From JBBRMY01 sp038230595 (lineage in GTDB: Bacteria > Bacteroidota > Ignavibacteria > Tepidaquicellales > Tepidaquicellaceae): a DNA stretch of 20,748 nucleotides. The notes below the pieces were generated by a model. That model did no database searches. It saw only the letters and a program-made list of their open reading frames with translations, and was not told where the DNA came from. The stretch lies in the NCBI GenBank assembly GCA_038230595.1, contig JBBRMY010000030.1, positions 1-20,748 on the forward strand, given 5' to 3'. A program made the position numbers and the translations under genes. Positions 6,641-12,940 of the stretch are shown one piece after another. Numbering within the stretch: position 1 is the first letter of the stretch; every line of letters begins with the position of its first letter.

Positions 6641-7543
6641 TTAATTCGAGATCCTTCTCAATTTTTTCCTCGAAGACACTTCAGACTCATAAAGTTTTTT
6701 AACTCCATCACCCAAAGAAATTTCAATATCACGAATATTTTTTACAAGTCTTTTAAAACCAATTACTTCCACAGATGCAGCTTGATCTGTACCCCACATT
6801 GCACGGTCCAAAGTAATATGCCTTTCAACGAATGCCGCACCAAGCGCTACCGCAGCCCATGTAGTTGCAAGACCTGTCTCATGACCTGAATAACCTATCG
6901 GAACGCCCGGATATCTTTCTTTTAAAGTGTTTATAACATTCAGATTCAATTCTTCAAGCTTGCATGGATATGCTGAAGTAGAGTGTGCTATCATTAAATT
7001 TTCAGTTCTGACTTCATTGACGGCTTGATCGATCTCTTCAATTAATGACATACCTGTTGATATCATCAGCGGCTTTCCCGTCTCTCTTGTTTTTCTAAGA
7101 AGCTTAATATCAGTAAGGCATGCAGAAGCAGCTTTATATAAAGGCGGATGGAACTGATCAATAAAATCTACAGAAGGCTCATCCCAGCATGAAGCGAACC
7201 ACATAATATTTTTTTCTTTACAGTATTTATCGATCTCAGCATATTCCTCACGGGTCAATTCAATCCTGTGCTTATAGTCAATATAGGTCATTCTTCCCCA
7301 TGGAGTATCCCGCTCTATCAGCCATTGATCTTTCGGAACGCAAAGCTCAGGAGTTCTTTTTTGAAATTTAACTGCATCACATCCTGCATCTGCTGCGCCT
7401 TCTATCAGCTTCTTTGCAATATTGATATCACCGTTGTGATTAATTCCGATCTCAGCTATAATAAACACTTTTTCACCATCGCCGATAAATCTGCTGCCTG
7501 CTTTTACTTTTGCTTTTTCGTCCATAGTGTTTTTATTTACCAT
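6641..7543 (-). CDS. neuB: NeuB-family nonulosonic acid synthase, lacking the C-terminal SAF domain
   Basis: NeuB enzymes condense phosphoenolpyruvate with an aldose (ManNAc or its 6-deoxy diamino relatives) to form sialic, legionaminic or pseudaminic acids. The 300 residues cover only the TIM barrel. Visible are AEIGINHNGD (30-39), AVKFQKRTP (57-65), LYKAAS (135-140), LMISTGMS (159-166), AHSTSAYP (186-193), IGYSGHE (216-222) and ERHITLDR (240-247), all in family order with metal-binding histidines present. The chain stops shortly after GDGVKKLYESE, where typical ~340-350-aa members continue into the SAF/antifreeze-like domain that helps bind substrate across the dimer. It is the last gene of the operon and overlaps the SDR gene by 7 bp. 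The preferred start is ATG 7541-7543; a second Met at codon 7 is possible. The sugar substrate is not determinable. Confidence 0.88.
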   Translation of the reverse strand: MVNKNTMDEKAKVKAGSRFIGDGEKVFIIAEIGINHNGDINIAKKLIEGAADAGCDAVKFQKRTPELCVPKDQWLIERDTPWGRMTYIDYKHRIELTREEYAEIDKYCKEKNIMWFASCWDEPSVDFIDQFHPPLYKAASACLTDIKLLRKTRETGKPLMISTGMSLIEEIDQAVNEVRTENLMIAHSTSAYPCKLEELNLNVINTLKERYPGVPIGYSGHETGLATTWAAVALGAAFVERHITLDRAMWGTDQAASVEVIGFKRLVKNIRDIEISLGDGVKKLYESEVSSRKKLRRISN

Positions 7544-8349
7544 ATTGTAAATCCTCCGTCAATTACCAGATTAGCTCCTGTCATATAGGAAGAGGCATCA
7601 CTTGCCAAAAAAATGAGAGCACCCATATAATCAGTAGGAAGAGCCATTCTTTTGAGAGGTGTTTTTTTAGAATAATTATTTATAAAGAATTCATCCTGCG
7701 AATTTTCAACTCCACCGGGTGAAAGAGTATTAACTCGTACATTTTTATCTCCCCAGTATGCTGCAAGAAATCTTGTAAAAGAGATAACTGCACCTTTAGT
7801 TGCCGGATAGGAAGGAGACTTATAAAATTTTCTGTTATTGTTCTCATCAAGATAAAGTGACTGATCAGGTGCTACAATGCCATAAGTAGAAGCAATATTT
7901 ATTATGCTTCCTGAATTATTTTTTGCCATTTCAGATCCTATGATCTGTGAGCAAAGAAAAGTACCGGTAACATTTGCTTCAAACGATGATTTCCACATTT
8001 CGAGAGGGTAATTCTCAAAAGAAGACTGTTCAAGCGCTGTTCCGGGATTTTCAAACATATCGTTTATGGCAGCATTATTAACAAGTATATCAATTTTCTT
8101 ATACTTTTTCAGAACTTTATCCTTAAAGGCAATTATTGATTCCTTGTTCGTGATGTCCATTGATAAACCGATGGAATCGTTTCCCAGTTCCTTTGAAAAT
8201 TGTGCACATTTTTCATTATCGAGATCGGTAACAACAACAGAAGCGCCTGCAGATGCAAGAGCCTTGCAGTGATTTTTACCAATGAGACCGAGCGCGCCGG
8301 TAACAACTGCGATCTTTCCCTCTAAAGAAAAAAGTGAGGAAGTATCCAT
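7537..8349 (-). CDS. Short-chain dehydrogenase/reductase (SDR), sugar-pathway type
   Basis: This is a 270-residue classical SDR that oxidises or reduces a hydroxyl/keto group with NAD(P). The nucleotide loop is TGALGLIG (17-24); Asp42 at the end of strand 2 suggests NAD preference; NNAA is at 91-94. The catalytic triad is Ser154 in NIASTYG and Tyr181-x3-Lys185 in SYPATKG. The closing motif SYMTGANLVIDGGF is standard. The insertion QSLYLDENNNRKFY (about 163-176) before the active Tyr is longer than in fatty-acid reductases. The protein resembles SDRs in legionaminic/flagellin-glycan clusters (PtmA-like). It starts with an ATG that overlaps the aminotransferase stop by one base (TAATG) and overlaps NeuB by 7 bp, so the three genes are tightly coupled. 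Confidence 0.88.
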   Translation of the reverse strand: MDTSSLFSLEGKIAVVTGALGLIGKNHCKALASAGASVVVTDLDNEKCAQFSKELGNDSIGLSMDITNKESIIAFKDKVLKKYKKIDILVNNAAINDMFENPGTALEQSSFENYPLEMWKSSFEANVTGTFLCSQIIGSEMAKNNSGSIINIASTYGIVAPDQSLYLDENNNRKFYKSPSYPATKGAVISFTRFLAAYWGDKNVRVNTLSPGGVENSQDEFFINNYSKKTPLKRMALPTDYMGALIFLASDASSYMTGANLVIDGGFTIW

Positions 8350-9698
8350 TACGATACTTTTGATTTAGGCTTCATATTGAAATTACTCGTTTTTCTGAAA
8401 ACAGGTTCAACAGGTTCTCCTTTAAGATATCCTGAAACATTTTTTTCATTAACTGCCTTTTTTAAAATCGGAAGAACCTCTTCATAGCACTTTAGTGTGA
8501 ATAAAATATCTTCATCTGTATGAGAATAGCACATATTATGAAATCCTCCCCACAACACTCCGCGTTTTACCATTTCCTGCTGAACTAAGGATTTCATTTC
8601 TAGCGGATTCTGACCATTGGCAAGCTCGCCATTAAAAGTCATTATCGTCCGGCAATTGTATCCATTGCATGAAGTATAATTCATTTCGTTTTTTCTAACA
8701 ATTGAGTTATAACCGTCCTTTAATTTTTGTCCCTGTTTATCAAGATATTCGCAAACATTCTTTTCTTTAATTTCATTTATACAAGCAACAGCAGCAGCAA
8801 GAGATAGAGCTTCGCCGCCAAAAGTTGTAAAAAAGAAAACATCTTTTTCGAAAAGCTGCATTACATCTTTTCTCCCTGTGAGAACTGAAATCGGCATACC
8901 ATTAGCGATAGCTTTTGAAAAGCATGCAAGGTCAGCTTTTACATTAAAATATTCCTGAGCACCTCCCGTAGCAATTCTGAAACCTGTCCACATTTCATCG
9001 AAGATCAAAAGTGTTCCGTTTTCATCACAGACTTTTCTTAATTTCTGAAGAAAGTTATCTTTTTCCTGTTCAAATACAAACGGTTCAAGAATAACGCATG
9101 CAGTATCTTCATCGATTGAATCAATAACTGAATTAATATCGTTGTAGCTGAAAGTATGTGTAAGTTCTTCTGTAGATTTTGGAATTCCTGCATTGCGGTC
9201 AGTTACTGAAATATACCAGTCATGCCAGCCATGATATCCGCAGCATAAAACTTTTTCTCTTTTTGTAAAAGCACGTGCAACACGGACAGCTGCAGTTGTT
9301 GCATCACAGCCGGCTTTTGCAAAACGTACAGACTCAGTGTTAGGAACAGTATTTTTTATAAGCTCAGCAAGTTCAACTTCAAGCGGATGCATCATAGAAA
9401 AAGTTATTCCGTCTGCAAGCTGATCTTTAATTGCATTGTCAATTTTATCATAACAATAACCTAACGATATCGGTCCGATAGCCATATTGTAATCTATGTA
9501 TTCATTTCCATCAACATCCCAGACATGCGAACCCTTGCCGCGACTAATATACTTTGGAGCAATTCCTTTTATCCATTGTCCCGGACCTTTTGCCAGAGTC
9601 TGAGTGACCGGCGGTATCAGTCCAAGTGCCCGTTGATATAACTTGTCAGATTCTGTTATGTCAGGGAAGTTATTTTTAAGATCAGGTTTGTTAGGCAT
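8349..9698 (-). CDS. Class III PLP aminotransferase, glutamate-1-semialdehyde aminomutase-like
   Basis: The 449-residue fold-type I PLP enzyme has the N-terminal segment GPGQWIKGIAPKYISRGKG, then HVWDVDGNEYIDY (58-70), VRFAKAGCDATTAAVRVAR (about 124-142, the phosphate-binding loop, where GSA aminomutases usually have SGTEA), CCGYHGWHDWY, DEMWTGFR (234-241, Asp contacting the pyridine N), and Lys262 in ACFSKAIANG as the Schiff-base lysine. The family includes true HemL and many sugar or secondary-metabolite aminotransferases. Placement between transketolase halves and an SDR/NeuB pair argues for amination of a sugar or keto-sugar rather than tetrapyrrole synthesis. It overlaps the SDR by one base. 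Upstream, 378 bp of repeats separate it from the transketolase C half, so it may have its own start site or rely on read-through. Confidence 0.85.
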   Translation of the reverse strand: MPNKPDLKNNFPDITESDKLYQRALGLIPPVTQTLAKGPGQWIKGIAPKYISRGKGSHVWDVDGNEYIDYNMAIGPISLGYCYDKIDNAIKDQLADGITFSMMHPLEVELAELIKNTVPNTESVRFAKAGCDATTAAVRVARAFTKREKVLCCGYHGWHDWYISVTDRNAGIPKSTEELTHTFSYNDINSVIDSIDEDTACVILEPFVFEQEKDNFLQKLRKVCDENGTLLIFDEMWTGFRIATGGAQEYFNVKADLACFSKAIANGMPISVLTGRKDVMQLFEKDVFFFTTFGGEALSLAAAVACINEIKEKNVCEYLDKQGQKLKDGYNSIVRKNEMNYTSCNGYNCRTIMTFNGELANGQNPLEMKSLVQQEMVKRGVLWGGFHNMCYSHTDEDILFTLKCYEEVLPILKKAVNEKNVSGYLKGEPVEPVFRKTSNFNMKPKSKVS

Positions 9699-10076
9699 AG
9701 AAAAATTGTTTGTTAATATTAGTCAAGATTCATAAAAGATTCGAGATATATCATTAAAATGTTTTTTTGTCTCAGGCTTACAGCCTGATTAATTTTTTAT
9801 ATTAACTTGGGGCGTTGCCCCAAGTTTTGATGTTATGCCCTTACAGGGCAAAAATCTTCTTTTTCTTTGGCAAACTTATCCGAAATCTTTTGTAATCTTC
9901 TATTTCGAAACTTTCAGGCTGAAAGCCTGAAACATCATAGCTTGGGGCAACGCCCCAAGTAAATAAACCAAAGTTGTCAACCCTGAAGGGGTTGAACATA
10001 TAAATGGCTGTTGGTGACGTTCCGAAATCGGAACTTAAACACCAACAGCGGTGAAATGTTTTATTGGTTTCGGGCT
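9699..10076. repeat. 378-bp non-coding spacer packed with hairpin repeats
   Basis: No plausible gene is present. From left it holds: TCAGGCT-TAC-AGCCTGA (9772-9788); ACTTGGGGC-GTT-GCCCCAAGT (9805-9825); TGCCCT-TAC-AGGGCA (9836-9850); TTTCAGGCT-GAA-AGCCTGAAA (9912-9932); CTTGGGGC-AAC-GCCCCAAG (9941-9959), which is the exact inverse of the second hairpin; TCAACCC/GGGTTGA with a T-G pair and GAA loop (9977-9995); and the nested GTTGGTG palindrome (10010-10046). Every one of the first six has a three-base loop. It interrupts an otherwise tight operon between transketolase C and the aminotransferase. Confidence 0.85.
10003..10051. repeat. Nested GTTGGTG palindrome, copy B
   Basis: Outer arms are GTTGGTG (10010-10016) and CACCAAC (10040-10046). 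The inner arms are GTTCCGA (10019-10025) and TCGGAAC (10028-10034), two bases AA between. It is nearly the same as the unit at 6583-6635 and in the same orientation, but the inner arm is one base pair shorter. Confidence 0.8.
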
Positions 10077-11027
10077 TTACTCTTTAAATTTATTTAATAT
10101 CCTTTCAAAAATCTGAGGTCCCGTAAATCCTTCATATTCCAGTACATCATTCAATAAAGCAGGCTTGAACCATTTGTTATCGAGCGCTATTGGTAAAACA
10201 TTCGCAGTCAGATTATTCTTTAACAGGATTTCTGCAAGGATTGAGTATAATCCGCCGGTTAAGAAATGGTCCTCTAATGTTACAACAAGCTTACATTCTT
10301 TAGAAGCAGAAATTAAAGCTGCTTCATCGATCGGCTTTACAGTTCTTAGATTTATTACCCTTACGGAATGACCTTTTTCTTCGAGCATAGTTTTTGCTTC
10401 GAGAGCTTGTTTAAGAAGGAAACCGTAGACGATGATCGCAATGTCATCGGTTTTTCCATTCATTTCCGGGATCCCTGCTTTCTCAGGGATGACAGAACCT
10501 GTTTTAAATATTTCAGCTTTGCCTATTTCGAAATTTTTATCATGAGAAACTGAAGGTTTCAGATTATTGTATCGAATATAAAAAGGGGAGTCATGTGTCA
10601 GAACTTCTTTTAATCCGATAAGCATATCTTCTTCATCTGCAGGACAAAAAATATTCATATTTGGTATCCCGCGCATAAGTGAAATATCTTCAATAGCCTG
10701 GTGAGTGGGTCCGTTTCCATCTGAAAGAAATCCCGGGACTCCTCCGACAAGCTTAACAGGTAAATTTGCAATGCCGACATCTGTTCGAATAAATTCAAAA
10801 GCTCTCAGAGTTATAAAGGTCGCAAGGGCATGAGTGACAGGAATTCTTCCTTTCAGCGCAAGTCCGGCTGCTGCACCGATCAGTGTTTGTTCGGAAATTC
10901 CGACATCTATAAATTTATTCCCGATCTTTGAAGGAAGATTTCTTATGGCTGCACGGTTTTCAGCTGTCATTACGACAAAGCGTTCATCGGTATTTACAAG
11001 TTCAAGAAGTATGTCTTCGTATGTCAT
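10077..11027 (-). CDS. Transketolase, C-terminal half (pyrimidine-binding and C domains), with an in-frame palindrome insertion
   Basis: This 316-residue partner of a split transketolase moves two-carbon ketol units between sugar phosphates with thiamine diphosphate. The Pyr domain shows KFIDVGISEQTLIGAAAGLA, with the cofactor-activating Glu46, then ATFITLRAFEFIR, GFLSDGNGPTHQAIEDISLMR (about 100-119), and IFCPADEEDM. The C domain has VRVINLRTVKPID and TLEDHFLTGGLYS. Between strands that normally read straight through (GKAEIFKTG to DDIAIIVYG) lies SVIPEKAGIPEMNGKT (about 178-193). It is encoded by the palindromic element at 10467-10494, and the frame stays open, so the product is probably functional with an extra surface loop. 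The start is ATG 11025-11027, 61 bp after the N half. The sugar substrates are unknown; given the neighbours, it likely builds or trims a precursor for the NeuB-like step. Confidence 0.9.
   Translation of the reverse strand: MTYEDILLELVNTDERFVVMTAENRAAIRNLPSKIGNKFIDVGISEQTLIGAAAGLALKGRIPVTHALATFITLRAFEFIRTDVGIANLPVKLVGGVPGFLSDGNGPTHQAIEDISLMRGIPNMNIFCPADEEDMLIGLKEVLTHDSPFYIRYNNLKPSVSHDKNFEIGKAEIFKTGSVIPEKAGIPEMNGKTDDIAIIVYGFLLKQALEAKTMLEEKGHSVRVINLRTVKPIDEAALISASKECKLVVTLEDHFLTGGLYSILAEILLKNNLTANVLPIALDNKWFKPALLNDVLEYEGFTGPQIFERILNKFKE
10467..10494. repeat. Palindromic element, family 1, copy 2, inside the transketolase C-half gene
   Basis: The stem is ATCCCTG (10471-10477) with CAGGGAT (10484-10490), flanked by CGGG and GACA exactly as at 468-495. 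Read on the minus strand it encodes VIPEKAGIP in frame. Compared with the intergenic copy, one stem pair changes from T-A to C-G on both arms, keeping the hairpin. Confidence 0.8.
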
Positions 11028-11057
11028 TAAAATTTATAATATTTTTATTAAGGCACT

Positions 11058-11083
11058 GGATCCCCGATAAAAGCATTCGGGGA
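11058..11083. repeat. Palindromic element, family 2, copy 2, between the transketolase halves
   Basis: TCCCCGA (11061-11067) pairs with TCGGGGA (11077-11083), with an AAAAGCA-type loop preceded by TGGATC. It matches the layout at 1353-1380 while the stem bases differ. It fills most of the 61-bp gap between the two transketolase genes; on the minus strand no T-run follows the stem closely. Confidence 0.65.
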
Positions 11084-11088
11084 AAAAA

Positions 11089-11958
11089 TTATCTTACCAT
11101 CAAAGTTTCAGATGTCAGATCAGCATTTGCATCGCCATGCAGTTCTTTTAAAAGCATTTGAACTTCATCTCCGGTGAAATTTACGAACCAGCGGTCAGCA
11201 CGGGCTTCGATAGATGGAAGTCCTTTACCCCTTATTGTATCTGCTATCACTATATTTGGTCTCAGAGTATCATATTTCAATTTATTGAATGTATCATTCA
11301 TTGCATTAAAATCATGACCATCGACTCTGAACGTATTCCATCCGAAAGCAGCGAATTTATCTTCAAGAGGCTCCAGTGGAATAAGCTTTTCTGTTTCAAT
11401 GTTTGCCTGGAATTTATTTCTGTCGATCACAGCTATGAGATTATCAAGCTTGTGCGCAGCGGCAACCAATGCACCTTCCCATATTGTTCCTTCATTGCAT
11501 TCACCATCGCCAAGAATTACCAAAACTTTATTTTTCAAACCCCGCATTTTACAATCGAGTGCAACACCTATTGAAACTGAAAGCAGATGTCCGAGTGAAC
11601 CTGAATGAAATTCCACACCCGGTACATTTCTGTTAGGATGCCAGTAAATATGATCTGTTGTTTTCAAATGATGGGTGAGTAGGCTTTTTTCAATGAAACC
11701 AAGCTCTGCAAATGTGCCATAAAGAGCAGGGACATCATGACCTTTTGAAAGAAAAAGATAATCGCGGTTCTCGTCATTTAAATTATCTTTATGAGTATTC
11801 AGATAACAGCTGTAAAGATAAACTATAAGGTCTGCGCATGAGAGAGAAGCTCCGATAAAGCATCCTCCGTCAGTTGACATTCGGATAATGTGCTCGCGTA
11901 CGTTGAGCGCACGTTGGGTTAATTCAGATATTTTATTATTGTCGAGAGACTTTTGCAC
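11089..11958 (-). CDS. Transketolase, N-terminal half (thiamine diphosphate-binding PP domain)
   Basis: This 289-residue protein supplies the diphosphate-binding domain of a two-subunit transketolase. Visible are the LFLSKGHDVPALY substrate/cofactor histidine segment (about 68-80), EFHSGSLGHLLSVSIGVAL (about 116-134), and the ThDP signature starting GDGECNEGTIWEG (150-162) and ending at Asn181 in VIDRNKFQ. This is the spacing expected for the GDG-x(26-28)-N motif that also binds the metal. The start is GTG at 11956-11958, which overlaps the stop of the SpsF-like gene by one base (TAGTG), so translation is coupled. The last 15 or so residues (GDANADLTSETLMVR) run past the usual end. The separate N and C genes are normal for this subfamily and not a frameshift. 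Confidence 0.92.
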   Translation of the reverse strand: MQKSLDNNKISELTQRALNVREHIIRMSTDGGCFIGASLSCADLIVYLYSCYLNTHKDNLNDENRDYLFLSKGHDVPALYGTFAELGFIEKSLLTHHLKTTDHIYWHPNRNVPGVEFHSGSLGHLLSVSIGVALDCKMRGLKNKVLVILGDGECNEGTIWEGALVAAAHKLDNLIAVIDRNKFQANIETEKLIPLEPLEDKFAAFGWNTFRVDGHDFNAMNDTFNKLKYDTLRPNIVIADTIRGKGLPSIEARADRWFVNFTGDEVQMLLKELHGDANADLTSETLMVR

Positions 11959-12764
11959 TATATAATTTTTGTTTGTTCTTTTGAAACTGTTTTTAACTCG
12001 TTTAGATGATTTCTGTACCAGTTCACTCCTGCGAATTCAGAATTAATTTCCTGAATTGATGGTTCTTTTTTTAATAATTCTAAAATATCATTTATCCCAA
12101 AAAATGGATTTTTATTGTAAAGAAAATCATAAATTTTCTTTATGAAATCATGATCCTGCGGATAATCTATTGTCCATCTGTGAGACATTGAATAGTCAAG
12201 TCCGGTTTCCCACTCAACATTTCCGATCCTGTATTCCTCCGGTCTCTCCCAGATATAGGGAGTTGTATGCTCTCTTTCCATTGGTAAAACTGCATTTTCC
12301 AATGCTTCTTTTAAAACTTTCATACGAACTACTTCAACATCATTGCCATCAGGATAAGTTGCAGGATGTAGATTTGAAACGTAATCAAATTTCGCAGAAT
12401 TGTCTTTGTAGTATTGAATAACTTTATCAATTATCGCAGGATCTATCAAAGGACAATCTGAAGGTATCTTAACCAAAACATCTGCTTTATATTCTTCAGC
12501 TGCATTATAGTGCCGCTTAAGAAGATCATCCATGCTTCCACGATAGCAATTAAAATTATTCTCTTTGCAAAGATCCGCTATGATATCATCTGAAGTATCT
12601 GTTGTAGTTGCAATAATAACTTCATCGATCAGAGAAGATCGTGTAACTCTCTCTGTCATTCTGATGAGAAGAGGTTTTCCTGCTAGAGGAAGTAGAATTT
12701 TATTGGGAAGCCTTGTAGATTCTGTTCTTGCCTGAATAACGCAGACGATACTTGAATTATTCAT
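11958..12764 (-). CDS. spsF: SpsF-like nucleotidyltransferase (acylneuraminate cytidylyltransferase superfamily)
   Basis: The 268-residue protein begins with CVIQARTESTRLPNKILLPL (about 8-27), the nucleotide-binding signature of the SpsF branch (COG1861-like) of CMP-sugar synthetases. Related enzymes attach CMP (or another nucleotide) to a sugar acid, here possibly the product of the NeuB-like enzyme. Other landmarks are ADVLVKIPSDCPLIDP (about 94-109, with the Asp that binds metal), YVSNLHPATYPDGNDVEVV, EREHTTPYIW and RWTIDYPQDHDF. It is the first gene of the operon, starting at ATG 12762-12764, with a one-base overlap into the transketolase N gene. The upstream 176 bp holds the right compound repeat and a T8 run. 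A plain NTP transferase used for polysaccharide decoration is the alternative. Confidence 0.88.
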   Translation of the reverse strand: MNNSSIVCVIQARTESTRLPNKILLPLAGKPLLIRMTERVTRSSLIDEVIIATTTDTSDDIIADLCKENNFNCYRGSMDDLLKRHYNAAEEYKADVLVKIPSDCPLIDPAIIDKVIQYYKDNSAKFDYVSNLHPATYPDGNDVEVVRMKVLKEALENAVLPMEREHTTPYIWERPEEYRIGNVEWETGLDYSMSHRWTIDYPQDHDFIKKIYDFLYNKNPFFGINDILELLKKEPSIQEINSEFAGVNWYRNHLNELKTVSKEQTKII

Positions 12765-12811
12765 CTAGACTTAAGTTTTACATATCTCCCGCGAAGTCGG
12801 AGAATTTTTTT

Positions 12812-12925
12812 TCTGCCGCCGTTGGAGTTTTCCACCAACGGCCATTTGAAAGCAACCTTTGATTATTGCCTTAAGAAGTGTTAAATAACCACCCCCTAGC
12901 CCGCCTCCTTGAAAAGGAGAGGGAA
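12812..12925. repeat. Right compound repeat, inverted relative to the left copy
   Basis: On the minus strand it reads TTCCCTCTCC, the hairpin CTCCTT-TTC-AAGGAG (12905-12919), CTAGGGGGTGGTTATT, AACACTTCTTAAGG, a 36-bp linker of the same length as on the left, and ATGGCCGTTGGTGG with arms GCCGTTGG (12818-12825) and CCAACGGC (12835-12842). The nested inner stem of the left copy is replaced by a short loop. It begins 16 bp beyond the isocitrate dehydrogenase stop and ends 48 bp before the first gene of the sugar operon. Confidence 0.85.
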
Positions 12926-12940
12926 TCGTTTTATTTATTC

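Noticed and set aside
8349..9698. Aminotransferase as HemL of tetrapyrrole synthesis
   Set aside because: The phosphate-loop motif differs from typical HemL and the operon is a sugar pathway; no heme genes are nearby.
9699..10076. CRISPR-like array in the spacer
   Set aside because: The hairpins differ in stem sequence and spacing, with no uniform direct repeat, no equal-length spacers and no cas gene.
10077..11958. Transketolase as a gene broken by a frameshift or repeat insertion
   Set aside because: Both halves have natural ends and starts (MTYEDILLELV is a typical C-half N-terminus). Separate N and C genes are a normal family arrangement.
12785..12808. TCTCC..GGAGA hairpin with T8 as a plus-strand terminator
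   Set aside because: No plus-strand gene ends upstream of it, and the stem has a central mismatch; it is probably part of the repeat-rich leader of the sugar operon.
6504..12925. Flanking repeats as ends of an insertion sequence or transposon
   Set aside because: No transposase or integrase lies between them, no target duplication is evident, and the repeats occur as parts elsewhere in the window.
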